Shown piece by piece: positions 1-10,332 of a DNA stretch of 64,000 bases (the stretch's first letter is position 1; each line of letters starts with the position of its first letter). The DNA is taken from assembly GCA_030848705.1 (NCBI GenBank), contig CM061243.1:113856674-113920673 (forward strand), given 5' to 3'. The translations under genes were made by a program, and so were the position numbers. The notes beneath the pieces are model-generated. The model did no database searches and was not told the origin of the DNA. It saw only the letters and a list, made by a program, of their open reading frames with translations. The DNA comes from Heracleum sosnowskyi (lineage: Eukaryota; Streptophyta; Magnoliopsida; Apiales; Apiaceae).

Positions 1-1
1 T

Positions 2-481
2 GATGAGATGTGTTTTAGTTTTAGTTGCATCACACCCAACATTTTTACTATTCAACATTTGTGAGAGTTGTTTTTTCCACCACCATTATAATTAGCTTGA
101 GCATTATTTAATCTTTTCTCCAAATTATGCATTATTCTGCCAGGTTACACTGGAGGGATTCAGATCAGGAAAAATCATAAAGATATTTAAAACTTGGTTC
201 TCAGACTGACTGATTAATTTGTATCATGGTTTAAACATTTTTAGCTGAGTTTTTAGGTTTTGGAGTTCAAGTTTAATATTCATGCATCTGGGTTTTGAAC
301 GATGAGATGTGTTTTAGTTTTAGTTGGATCACACCCAACATTTTTACTGTCCAACATTTGTGAGAGTTGTCTGGACTCTTGATCACCACCTGTATAATTA
401 GCTTGAGCATTATTTAATCTTCTCTCCAAATTATGCATTATTCTGTCAGGTTACACTTAAGGGATTCAGATCAGGAAAATT
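2..481. repeat. 299-bp-period tandem duplication across an intron/exon border of the helicase gene
   Basis: The block beginning GATGAGATGTGTTTTAG at 2 recurs at 301. Both copies run through the intron end, the 3' splice site and the first bases of the same exon. Copy 1 reads into the exon for about 28 bases (to about 172) and then diverges into unrelated sequence with an early stop. Copy 2 (exon from 450) is the functional one. Copy 1 therefore leaves a decoy acceptor and a stub exon upstream of the real exon. Confidence 0.85.
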
Positions 482-2530
482 TATGGCATTGGTGGCCACC
501 AATGTGGCAGCACGGGGACTAGATATCAATGATGTTCAGTTGATCATTCAGGTGTGTAATCACTGTCTGTGTGTGTGTGTGTGTCAATCTGCTATCAATG
601 TATACTTATGGTTTACGTCTATGCTCTAGTGTGAACCACCACGTGATGTAGAAGCATATATCCATCGATCTGGACGGACGGGCAGAGCAGGTGAATCTTT
701 GATGCTTAATATTGAAAATGTGTTTGCTTTCAGTGTCCAAATATTTCTGTTTCACATTTTTGGTTATGTTTTCTGCAGGGAAAACAGGTGTTGCTGTTAT
801 GCTTTACGATCCAAGGAGATCAAACTTTTCCAGGATAGAAAGAGAATCCGGTGTGAAGTTTGAGCACATGGCTGCTCCCCAGCCAACTGATATTGCTACG
901 GCTGCTGGTTTAGAAGCTGTAGAAGCAATTAATGAAATTTCTGATAGGTATATATATTCATTTCCACAAGCAATCTAGTCTTTCATATGCTTTTACAACA
1001 TAAAATATTTACAGAACAACACCTGCAGTGTAATTCCGGTCTTCAAGTCTGCTGCGGAGGAGCTAATGAGTACATCTGGTTTGACACCAGTAGAACTGCT
1101 CGCAAAGGCACTTGCCAAAACCACTGTGAGTTCTGTTCTTTTTAGTATCTACAATGAGAGAATGTTAAACCGTGATATGACTTTAATAGCTGTTTCTGCT
1201 TTTTTTTTTATAGGGTTATACTGAGATTAAGAGCAGGTCGCTTCTCACTTCCATGGAGAACTTCAGCACAGTACTTCTTGAGGCTGGAAGGCCTATTTAC
1301 ACACCATCGTGAGTGTCCTTGTGCATCTCAATTACACTTCTCATACTTGTTAATGCTGTTCCGCTATTTAACATTATTAATGATAATGTGCCAAATTCTA
1401 TGTCAATGATTTAGGCTCCCACGCGCTGATGGATCTTTGTGTTATTACATCTTAGACCTCAGTGGAGGACTATAATATTGGAGAACAGCCTTTGGTCTCT
1501 CTTAATAATTCGACATTCTAACCGTCATTTTCTCTTTTTTGATGCTCCAGTGTTGCTTTTAGTATCTTGCGGCAGTTCTTACCAGAACAGAAAGTTGAGA
1601 CTGTCAAGGGTCTTGCTCTTACAGCCGATGGAAGGGGAGCTGTATTTGACGTGTCTGCAGCAGATTTAGACACATTTCTTGCTGGTATGTCACTAATATT
1701 GTCTAGTTTTTTTTTTTTTTTGGTGGGAATCTATATTTTTTAGTTAAACCAGGAAATATGTAGAGATTGTTACTTACGTACTTCATTATAAAGCAAGTAC
1801 CCTTCCCTTCCTTCAATCCTCGTCAAACATGCAACCTTTTAATCTTGCACCCTGTTAGGGGACTACACAAATTTGTGATTCCAACAAACCAATGCAGAGC
1901 ACACAAAAAATATATATGACACGGAAAAATCACCTCCTAACTTATATTATTAATCCAAACAATAATCAATAATACAATCAAACAGTAACACCTCGACAGT
2001 GTTCCAACACGATACTCAGGCCTAACAATACCCAAGTATCTCGCAAACAATACTTAAGTCTACATCTTAAGTATTCTTCTTATCAAAACGTAATATGACT
2101 GTATATAGAGACATCCAAAACTTAGCCACCAAGACTTTCCATACTTGTTCTACAAGTTTTCCCATATTTGTTATACAAGCCTTCTATTATTAGCGTCGAG
2201 CTATTCAATTTTGCGACCAAGACATACCATATATATTGGGTTGAAACTCAACAAAAATACCCCCTTCAAATAGATGGAACTTTTAAGCTATTTGTATCAT
2301 CTACATGTTCATTTTTTTTGTGGATTGTAGGTCAGGAAAATGCAGCTGGTGTGAGTTTGACGGTTGTGAAAGAATTGCCAGAGTTGCAAGAGAAGGATCA
2401 GTCTCAGAGGGGAAGATTCGGAGGACGTGGTGGTTTTGGTGGAGGTAGGTTCTCAGGAGGAAGAGGCGGTGGATTTAGAAATGACAGATTTTCTCGTGGG
2501 AGAGGTGGTGGTAGAAACAACAGATGGTGA
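450..2530 (+). CDS. RH7: DEAD-box ATP-dependent RNA helicase, RH7-like, C-terminal exons (5' part outside the window)
   Basis: Family role: nucleolar RNA helicase that unwinds RNA with ATP, in ribosome biogenesis and RNA folding. Only the C-terminal half is present, in exons 450-551, 630-690, 779-947, 1029-1125, 1214-1308, 1551-1684 and 2331-2530 (stop). All joins keep one frame. The first exon holds helicase motif V (ATNVAARGLDI); the second and third hold motif VI (HRSGRTGRAG). Exons 1029-1684 encode the GUCT domain typical of the RH7/PRH75/DDX21 group (TSMENF, GRGAVFDV). The last exon ends in a basic Gly/Arg/Phe-rich tail (FGGRGG, RGRGGGRNNRW) that binds RNA. The 646-bp last intron holds AT-rich sequence; 1850-2180 resembles a decayed LTR end, but weakly. 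The upstream exons lie before the window, so start and full length are unknown. Confidence 0.93.
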
Positions 2531-2612
2531 AGTGTCTGTCTGTTGGAGGGAGAGATGGTGTAAGAAACAACAGATGGTGAAGTGTCTGTCTGTTGGAGGG
2601 GGAGATGTTATA
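2513..2612. repeat. 50-bp tandem duplication at the helicase stop codon
   Basis: The segment containing GAAACAACAGATGGTGA and GTGTCTGTCTGTTGGAGGG occurs twice with a period of 50 bases (copies at about 2513 and 2563). The first copy carries the real end of the coding region (stop 2528-2530). The second lies in the 3' UTR and keeps the same TGG-TGA context. About three bases differ, so the event is recent. Confidence 0.9.
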
Positions 2613-2925
2613 CAGTCAGGCCCTAGGGACATCTCAGTTTTGTGATGACGAAGAAATGTATCATTCATTAACTCGTGTACGAGTAAATCTAGGAGCTAGA
2701 GTTCTTCTATGCAAAGACAACTTTACAATTTTCTTATTAATATGTTTTAATAGTTGATTTCACTAGAATTGCTTTGTTTGATTTTATAGTACCTTGTGTA
2801 AGCAGAACTGCAACTGAAATGAGAAATGACATTTTTTTACTTAATAAATGTACAATATATATTCCTTTGTACTGGGTGACCCCAATAGATAGTGTTTTGT
2901 TTTTATTCCATGGTGCTCCTAGTAC

Positions 2926-3212
2926 TTGTTTTGAAACTGGAAAGTGTTGAAACTTGGAGAAAAAGAAATGGAAGCTAGTTTAGTGACATGTCATAGATTT
3001 GGGAATCAATCATCATCTTCATTGGGGCATGTGTTAGCATGCATGGAAGCCAAGAAAAAAGTGAAGAAAGGTGATAAAGTATGGCAGCTGGGACTTGGGA
3101 GTGGATTCAAGAGCTCCAGTTTGGTTTGAGAGTGTGTTGCTCAAATGGGAGAGTCTAATTCTGGCCCATGGGCTGATTGCATTTCTTTGTTGCTCTATAA
3201 TTCCTAGACTAG
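2926..3212 (+). pseudogene. 3-ketoacyl-CoA synthase (KCS) C-terminal fragment, broken
   Basis: From 2944 the frame reads LKLGEKEMEASLVTCHRFGN, then a QSSSS run, then KKGDKVWQLGLGSGFK. This is the C-terminal block of KCS/FAE1 condensing enzymes, which has the HRFGN-SSSS (catalytic Asn) and KGDRVWQ-FGSGFK motifs. A stop follows at 3127-3129. A second frame continues with W-ES and a third gives GPWADCIS at about 3169, the usual KCS ending, so there are at least two frameshifts. No N-terminal thiolase part with the catalytic Cys is present. It lies in the 1.6-kb spacer between the helicase and the subtilase. Intact KCS enzymes elongate very-long-chain fatty acids in the ER; this scrap cannot. Confidence 0.75.
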
Positions 3213-4130
3213 ATATTATCATGATAATAGCTCCATCTTATATGCATTCTCATCCTGTTCACTCTTTTACTTGTACTTATTATTATACTCTATATGTTTA
3301 AACCTCAACCAGTATTTCTTGTAGATTTCTCTTGTTTAAAGCCACCAGAGTGGTGCAGAGTTGATTTCATGTTGCAAATCCTCACAGCCACTTCACTTGG
3401 AAGTTGGAATAGGTGATGAAACCTATTATCCAGAAGCTTTTTCCACCAGTTGCAACCAACCATGCAGCAATTCAACAAGTCCACATGGTTACAAGTATAA
3501 TATATATATTAAATAAACATGCACAACCAGTGTAATTCTAAATAGCAGAGAGTAGTGTATACTTTATGCCAAATTTTATTCTAACAAATAGTACAAAGTT
3601 AAAACACAAACTACAGAAGCAAGCAAAAGGGACATGCCATTATGTTTCAAAATAAAGAATAAATCATGCAAAACACTGGAAACTCATTTTTCACAAAGAA
3701 CAACACATGATTTCTGTGAAAAATAATGAAGATCGGAACAAATGAATCAACTGAACAAGCAATTCATATGGCATTGAGTACAATGTGTAACATATTATTT
3801 GTACTTTTATAACCATACTCATGATTGTGCTCTTAGCAATCAACTCCCCCTTAAATTCTCCAAAAGTGGAAGCCAATTTCTGGGACCAATCTCGATTCAG
3901 CTCACCTGATAATATAGCAGTATTACTGCAGTATTACCCTTGTTCTAACAAGTAGAGACACTGTTCTAACAAACGGCGAGAAACTTTACTTGTGGAGTTA
4001 TAATTTGAACCACATTCAACACCACAGTATAGATAGGTCCCTCTTCTTTACTAATAAGAGAATCAAGATGAAGCTTCAGATGCATTCATATCTCATGTTG
4101 ATCTTCTTCTGTCCTCATTGAGTCAGTAGC
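3213..4130. other. intergenic spacer, no gene seen
   Basis: AT-rich sequence with no credible coding region on either strand. It should contain the 5' regulatory region of the downstream subtilase, but I recognise no specific element. Confidence 0.6.
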
Positions 4131-4140
4131 ATATATATAT
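4131..4140 (+). promoter_or_regulatory. putative TATA box of the subtilase gene
   Basis: An ATATATATAT run lies 37 bases before the ATG, followed by a pyrimidine-rich stretch (CTTTCTTAAACTC). The spacing would give a very short 5' UTR, so the assignment is tentative. Confidence 0.4.
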
Positions 4141-4176
4141 TGAAACCTTTCTTAAACTCTTTTCTCTATAACTGAA

Positions 4177-6492
4177 ATGGTGGTGAAATGGGCATTATTC
4201 TTGTTATCAAGCTATCTTACCATCATTAGTGTTTTGTCTTCGACAAAGATACCGACGTCCAAGACTTACATTGTCCAAATTGATAGATCATCAAAGCCTG
4301 AGACATTTGGTGACCACGTAGAATGGTATGCCTCAGTGATACAATCTGTGGCTCTTCAAGAAGATGATACTAGTGACAGCAAGAGAATAATGTATAACTA
4401 CCAAACTGCTTTTCATGGTGTGGCTGCTAGGCTTAGTTTAGATGAAGTCCAGAGGTTACAACAACATCCTGATGTTATAGCTGTTTATCCTGAGGTTGCT
4501 TATGAATTACACACTACAAGAAGTCCTTTTTTTCTTGGACTTGCATCAGAAGACAACAAATATGTTTGGTCTCAAAATTTAGCAGGTCATGATGTTGTAG
4601 TTGGAGTAGTTGATACCGGGATATGGCCTGAGTGCAAGAGCTTCAACGACAGTGGCTTGCCACCAGTTCCAGATCACTGGAAGGGTGCATGTGAGACGGG
4701 CCGTGGATTTGATAGGACACATTGCAACAGAAAAATTGTTGGTGCTCGAATGTATTACCATGGATACGAGGCTAATGTGGGAAAGATTAATGAGAAAAAA
4801 GTGTATAAATCACCACGAGATCAAGACGGACATGGCACACACACAGCAGCAACAGTTGCTGGTGCTCCAGTGATAGGTGCAGACCTATTAGGCTACGCTC
4901 AGGGAACAGCTAGAGGAATGGCTCCTGGTGCAAGAATAGCAGTATACAAAGTGTGTTGGGCTGCTCGATGTCTCATCTCTGATATTATTGCAGCACTTGA
5001 CCAAGCTGTGACCGATGGAGTAAATGTTCTGTCCATCTCTTTAGGTAGTTCAACCTCATCTTATCAAACTGACAGTCTGTCCATAGCCACTTTTGGGGCT
5101 ATGGAGAAGGGAGTTTTTATTTCAATGGCCGCTGGTAATAGTGGGCCTACTCCGGATAGTCTAGCAAATGCATCACCATGGGTTACAACAGTTGGAGCCA
5201 GCACAATGGATAGAGATTTCCCATCCACTGTAAAGCTTGGAACTGGTCGAAAAATAACAGGAGCTTCACTTTACAAAGGCCGGAAGAAGCTGTCGCCGAG
5301 AAAGCAGTACCCACTGGTGTACACAGGAAGTAATTCCAGCATCCCGGATCTGAGTTCATTGTGTTCAAAGGACACCTTAAATCCAAAAGTTGTTTCGGGA
5401 AAGATAGTGATATGCAACCGAGGTATTACAAATCGTGTTGAGATAGGCCAAGTGGTGAAAAACGCGGGCGGGGTTGGAATGATCTTAGCAAACACTGCTG
5501 AAAATGGAGAAGAATTGATAGCGGATTGTTACCTGCTCCCCGCTGTTAATGTTGGTGAGAAGGCAGGGGCAGAAATTAAGCAATATGCAATGACTCATTC
5601 ACATCCTACTGCAACCCTTTCATTTCATGGGACCAGATTAGGAATAAAGCCTTCCCCAGTGGTGGCTTCATTTTCGTCAAGAGGGCCTAATTACCTGAAT
5701 TTAGAGGTTCTCAAGCCCGATATAATCGCACCAGGGGTAAACATACTTGCTGCTTGGCCTCGTGCAGTTAGTCCCTCGAGCTTGGCAACAGATAAACGAA
5801 TAGTAGATTTTAATGTCCTGTCTGGAACTTCCATGTCCTGCCCACATGTGAGTGGCATTGCTGCATTGATAAAGGCAAGACATCCAGACTGGAGTCCTTC
5901 GGCTATAAAATCGGCCTTGATGACTACAGCTTATATCCATGACAACAAATATGATCCTCTGGGAGATGCTTCCACAAGTGCACCTTCAACTCCATATGCC
6001 CACGGTGCTGGACATGTAAACCCTCGGAAAGCTCTAAACCCTGGTCTGATTTATGATCTCGGGCCACAGGATTACTTTGAATTCTTGTGTGCTCAAATAA
6101 GTGCAGACGACATGGTAGTTTTTGCTAGACTCTCCAACAGGACTTGCCAATACACACTAACTAGTCTAGGGGATCTAAACTACCCAGCTCTCTCAGTATC
6201 ATTTCTCGAGAAAGGAAATCATTCTGTTTTGACCCTTCACAGGACAGTAACAAATGTTGGCAAAGCTGTTTCAAATTACCAAGCTGTAGTTTCATCATTC
6301 AAAAGCGTAGTTGTCAAGGTTGAGCCAACAACCTTGCATTTCACCAAGAAACACCAGAAACTATCTTACAGGGTTACAATCTTAAATAAGAAACGACAAG
6401 CAGGACCTGAGTTCGGACATTTGATTTGGAAGAATAAATCAAACAAGGTAAGAACACCAATTATAGTAACAAGGATTCCGGTACCAATATGA
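4177..6492 (+). CDS. SBT1.3: subtilisin-like serine protease, SBT1.3-like, single exon
   Basis: Secreted plant subtilase (S8A, pyrolysin type), 771 residues and intronless, as is common in this family. A hydrophobic signal peptide covers about residues 5-22. The I9 inhibitor prodomain follows (TYIVQID at about 30, ending near HTTRSP). The peptidase domain holds the full triad: Asp146 (VVDTGIWPE), His219 (DGHGTHTA), Ser552 (SGTSMSCPH), and the oxyanion Asn321 (AAGNSGP). A protease-associated insert lies at about 355-480, with the usual GKIVICNRG and AGGVGMILAN. The C-terminal fibronectin-III-like domain carries LNYPALSV and RTVTNVG and ends in VTRIPVPI. The SNRTC and EFGHLIWK segments point to SBT1.3. 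No frame damage is visible, so it is probably active in the apoplast after autocatalytic removal of the prodomain. The natural substrate is not deducible. Confidence 0.96.
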   Translation: MVVKWALFLLSSYLTIISVLSSTKIPTSKTYIVQIDRSSKPETFGDHVEWYASVIQSVALQEDDTSDSKRIMYNYQTAFHGVAARLSLDEVQRLQQHPDVIAVYPEVAYELHTTRSPFFLGLASEDNKYVWSQNLAGHDVVVGVVDTGIWPECKSFNDSGLPPVPDHWKGACETGRGFDRTHCNRKIVGARMYYHGYEANVGKINEKKVYKSPRDQDGHGTHTAATVAGAPVIGADLLGYAQGTARGMAPGARIAVYKVCWAARCLISDIIAALDQAVTDGVNVLSISLGSSTSSYQTDSLSIATFGAMEKGVFISMAAGNSGPTPDSLANASPWVTTVGASTMDRDFPSTVKLGTGRKITGASLYKGRKKLSPRKQYPLVYTGSNSSIPDLSSLCSKDTLNPKVVSGKIVICNRGITNRVEIGQVVKNAGGVGMILANTAENGEELIADCYLLPAVNVGEKAGAEIKQYAMTHSHPTATLSFHGTRLGIKPSPVVASFSSRGPNYLNLEVLKPDIIAPGVNILAAWPRAVSPSSLATDKRIVDFNVLSGTSMSCPHVSGIAALIKARHPDWSPSAIKSALMTTAYIHDNKYDPLGDASTSAPSTPYAHGAGHVNPRKALNPGLIYDLGPQDYFEFLCAQISADDMVVFARLSNRTCQYTLTSLGDLNYPALSVSFLEKGNHSVLTLHRTVTNVGKAVSNYQAVVSSFKSVVVKVEPTTLHFTKKHQKLSYRVTILNKKRQAGPEFGHLIWKNKSNKVRTPIIVTRIPVPI

Positions 6493-6654
6493 ACTTGAAT
6501 GGTTGTAGGGGCAGCATAATAAATGGATGTTTTGATACAAATTGCCCAGTTCAATTTCTTCTACAAACATGTGCTCTTATTTCATTACTCTTGCAGTAAA
6601 GTGATAGGCTCAGTATGCACTGAACAGTATTCCTTTAATGCATTTTACGATTTA

Positions 6655-7180
6655 CTAGCTTATAACCCGTGTCAAGAACGGGCGAAGATGAGTCGACATT
6701 AAAATATTAGTATTAATAATTATTAATAAATATTATTTAAAAATGTATTTTTCGAGAATTGAATGATAAAAATATATAATAAATAAATAACTATTTAATT
6801 TATTTATGTAGTTATAGACAATCGAACTGTGCATAAAGCTAAAGAAATTAAAGTAAATAAATAAATTTTGTATGATTACGCAAAGAATCTAACGCATTAA
6901 TATTGTATAATTACGTACTTGTAAGGAATCGAACCCTGGATGAAGGTAAAGAATTTTAAATAAATAAATCTTGTATAATTACGTAGTTGCGAGTAATCGA
7001 ACCCGGGTTAAGTAATAACCAAATTTGGTACTTTGGTTTTTCACATTGTTTTGCTTATTAATAAAGAGTTTAAAGTAAATAAATAAATCTTGTATAATTT
7101 CGTAATTGTAAGGAATCGAACCTGAATGAAGCTAAAAAATTTGAAGTAGTTAAAAAAATTCGTAGCTAATAAATAAATAC
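6655..7180 (-). mobile_element. Helitron-like 3' end (minus strand), body degraded
   Basis: On the minus strand the sequence ends in a hairpin (arms CCCGT/ACGGG, 6666-6682) followed eight bases later by CTAG and then T. This is the layout of a Helitron 3' terminus (hairpin, then CTRR, inserted before T). Two better-preserved ends of the same form occur at 42369 and 42777. The other end could not be placed; the right limit given is where the kinase-flank homology begins. No Rep/helicase ORF is present, so it would be non-autonomous. Confidence 0.5.
6805..7130. repeat. degenerate tandem array with AATCGAACC boxes
   Basis: About five imperfect units start with GTATAATTACGTA-like sequence (about 6810, 6870, 6904, 6972, 7091). 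Four of them carry a box such as GGAATCGAACCCTGG (6808-7130), followed by TAAATAAATAAATCT. The reverse complement of the box, GGTTCGATTCC, matches the pol III B-box consensus. Spacing is irregular at 35-120 bases. Confidence 0.6.
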
Positions 7181-7685
7181 ACTAACCTCTGCCACGACCA
7201 CACCTCCAAAAGGAGTTTAGGACTGAAATATAGATCAAGCGAGTCGTTTTCAAATAATTTTGCAGAAATAAATTTACAGCTCGCCAAAGCAAAACTATAT
7301 TAATGTTCTAATATTAATTGGAAGTATTTTATTAGAATGAGTATTGATACAGACAAAGAATGCCTTTAGAAATGCCTACCATCCATGTAATTACAAACAG
7401 GACGATTACAAAGATATCAAACTATTAAAACAATATATAAACCGTACATAATAGCGAGATTAAATTCTTAACTTCCAAGCTGCCTTCTGTCTTGATCATT
7501 TGATACCTCTTTCACTTTAGCATCGAAACATCCGTAAATAATCTTCCATTTCTTTGATTTTCTCGCTGGTTCCATCTGTGTTTTCTTCTTTGGATTATCC
7601 TTTTTCTCTCTACTGACTATTTATTCATTGAATTCACCCTTCTCTAGATCCAAAATTCCATTTTGTTGTTCTGTTTTTGTTTTAG

Positions 7686-9089
7686 TGCAAAATCCGGCAA
7701 GTCAAGAGATTATTCATGGAAGATCTACACCCTTAAAGAACTGGTACATGCAACAAACAATTTCGACAATGATAACAAGATTGCAGAGGGTTTTGAAAAT
7801 AGTTATTGGGGTCGAACTAGTGATGGCGTCGAGGCAATCCTTCTAATTCTAGTACTTCAAATTATTTGAACTTGCGGTCTTTAATTTTATTTTTGTTGTT
7901 ATAAATATTATATTTGCGGATTGTGTTTCATACAGATAGCAGTTCACCGGCTAAAGCCTTTGAGTACATTAGCAGAACTGAAATTTGCAGTAGAAGTCGA
8001 AATTCTTGGGAGGGTCAAACACAAAAATGTACTATGTTTAAAAGGTTTTTATGCAGGTGGAGATGAAAGGCTTATAGTGCATGATTATATGCCTAATCAC
8101 AGCTTGATCACACATCTCCATGGTCAACTTGCTTCTGATTGTCTGCTCGATTGGCCTAGAAGAATCAGTATTGCCATCGGGTTGTCCGAAGGAATATCGT
8201 AAGTACATGCCCTCTTTAATTATTAGTTCAGGATGTTTGTAGAATACCAGAATATGTAATACTGAGTGCTACAAGGCCGGCCATAGAATTGGATTAAAAT
8301 GACTTGATTGTTTATCAGTTCTCTCCTCTCCCCGGTGCAGAGGTAAGAATGTGAGATCCCTAGTGGAACATACGCACTGATATGCATGTTTTGGTTTATA
8401 TTTAACTTGTTTAGTGCTCACCAGTCTTACGCCTTACCATTGATGTTGTTGGTTAAAGGTACTTGCACCACGAAGCAAACCCTCATATCATACATAGGGA
8501 CATAAAAGCTAGTAATGTGCTCTTAGATTCAGAATTCCAAGCAAAACTTGCTAGTTTTGGTGTTGCAAAACTTGTCCCAGAGGGTGTCACTCACATGACT
8601 ACTAGGGTCAAAGGAACCCTAGGGTATATAGCACCGGAGTATGCAATGTGGGGAAAGGTATCCAAAAGCTGTGATGTTTATAGTTTTGGAATACTACTAC
8701 TTGAGATTATTAGTGCTAAAAAACCATTAGAAAAACTTCCGGGTGGAGTTAAGCGCCACATTGTTGAATGGGCTAGTCCATTGGTACAAAAAGGTGCTTA
8801 TGAACTTCTTGTTGATCCTAGGCTAAAGGGAGAGTGTGATCGCGCTCAGTTAGAAAGCCTTATAATAATTGCAATGAGATGTACCAATAGTAATCCGGAG
8901 AATCGCCCGAGTATGATTGTTGTTGTAGCATTTCTGAAAGGAGAAAATGTTGGTGGTAGAAGAAAAGAGATAAAAGTAGTGAGAGACACGGTGGATGGAA
9001 ATGAAGATGAAGATTTTGGTGATGAAGATACTGATCATGAAGTCCAATCTGCGTACGGAAATCTGGCACCAAGATCGGTAAATGGATGA
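7686..9089 (+). pseudogene. PTI1-like receptor-like cytoplasmic kinase, decayed tandem copy (pseudokinase)
   Basis: Exons 7686-7833, 7936-8198 and 8459-9089 match exons 2-4 of the intact copy downstream. Exon 1, with the start codon and Cys cluster, is missing: the 5' leader (TCTAGATCC at about 7645) runs straight into the end of intron 1, and no in-frame ATG exists. Three catalytic features are lost. The glycine loop reads AEGFENSY (one codon deleted) where the sister has GEGGFGSVY. The ATP-binding lysine is His (AVHRLK). The DFG aspartate is Ser (ASFG). The HRD loop (HRDIKASN), the APE motif and the frame of the rest are kept. The frame integrity suggests recent silencing or a residual non-catalytic role, but with no start I call it a pseudogene. 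Intron 2 keeps the unusual GC donor of its sister. Confidence 0.85.
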
Positions 9090-9347
9090 TCAAGAAGAAG
9101 ATGAATTGAGTTCAGTTTATGCCTCTGTACAGTTTTGAAGTTAGGCATAGAACTTTCCAATCGTTTCTATTTGTAACAAAAAAAAATTTCATGGGAATTG
9201 TTACAGAACCCGAAGACTTTGTAAACATGAATGAATCTAGAGGAACCACGATATATAGATCTTTTTGTTACAAGCTGCTCAGATCAGTATTCGAAAATAA
9301 AAAGATTGCCAGTCCTTGTTGACAAAGATCAAGTGTAGTCATAATTA

Positions 9348-9440
9348 ATTGTTAGAATATATTACTATGTGATCCTGGTAAGCCCTCGAGGTATTAGGAG
9401 GAGGGCTTACCAGGATCACATAGTAATATATTATAACAAT
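9348..9440. repeat. near-perfect 40-bp inverted repeat (hairpin) with 13-base loop
   Basis: The left arm 9348-9387 (ending GATCCTGGTAAGCCCTC) and right arm 9401-9440 (starting GAGGGCTTACCAGGATC) are reverse complements with one mismatch seen. The loop is 9388-9400. It lies about 260 bases after the pseudokinase stop. The RNA would fold into one long stem, so it could be a young miRNA or siRNA foldback, or the two ends of a tiny MITE. I see no flanking target-site duplication. Confidence 0.9.
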
Positions 9441-10190
9441 AAATGTTCGACTTGGACTCTGCTAATGCAAGAACTGATTTTGTTTGCATTGCACAACAGC
9501 TGCTTTCTGTATTAAAAAGAAGTTTCAGCTGGAATGTTATATCACACAGTCAACCTCGACCTTGTTAACAAGGTAAAGAAGTCGAGAAATCTATTTGCAA
9601 TACAAACCATTAGCCTCCTTTCTGGTGTACAACTGAAACTATATGTCATTTGATTTCTGACGTATGCACACCCTGCCTAGACTAACGCCTCAAGGTGATT
9701 TATGCTTTGGAGATCATAGCCTCTTATAGCATATCAATCAACAACTCCTAGTACATATCAATCTCACGCCAATGCTATTGTCTGGTCTCTCAGAACTCCA
9801 AAGTTTACCGAAAGATTGAGCATGGCGTGACACTCAAGTGTCTGCTTGCTATTCACACAGAACTTTAGATAACGTTCTTTGCTAAAATAGGATAGAACAA
9901 CTGATCATTGGAATGTCAGATTTAACTGATGCGAGGACCTTGTGCAGAAATACTGCGACCTTTGATAGGAAGAGAAATAATGGCATTCACCAAAACTTTT
10001 ACTCACATGTTTACTAACTGAAACAATTTTAGTTCGATTTCAGTGTAGGAAAGTTGGATCAACTGAACGAGGATTCCCTAATACTTATGCTTTGTGGTTA
10101 GTTTGGATTGTTAAAGACGAAAATTTTAATTTACTTAATGAATCATACAATAACCTCTGCCACAACCACAAGGAATTAAGGACCGAACTG
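9441..10190. other. intergenic spacer, no gene seen
   Basis: Ordinary mixed-composition sequence without a convincing ORF or a repeat I recognise, up to the point where the duplicated kinase 5' flank starts (about 10150). Confidence 0.5.
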
Positions 10191-10332
10191 TAACAACACA
10201 TGAGTAAGATACACCGAGTAGATATGCACTTACAGATGATGCTACATGCCCGACATGTATTAATGAAGAAGAAACATTAATTTATTAACTAATTATCCAT
10301 CTGCAAAAAGAATTTGAAATCAAGTAGGGGGT

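Noticed and set aside
7628..7846. ATG-started ORF at the pseudokinase 5' end
   Set aside because: It is in a different frame from the kinase exon and crosses the acceptor; it does not supply a start.
9119..9322. 67-codon ORF after the pseudokinase
   Set aside because: No recognisable features; probably 3' UTR or flank.
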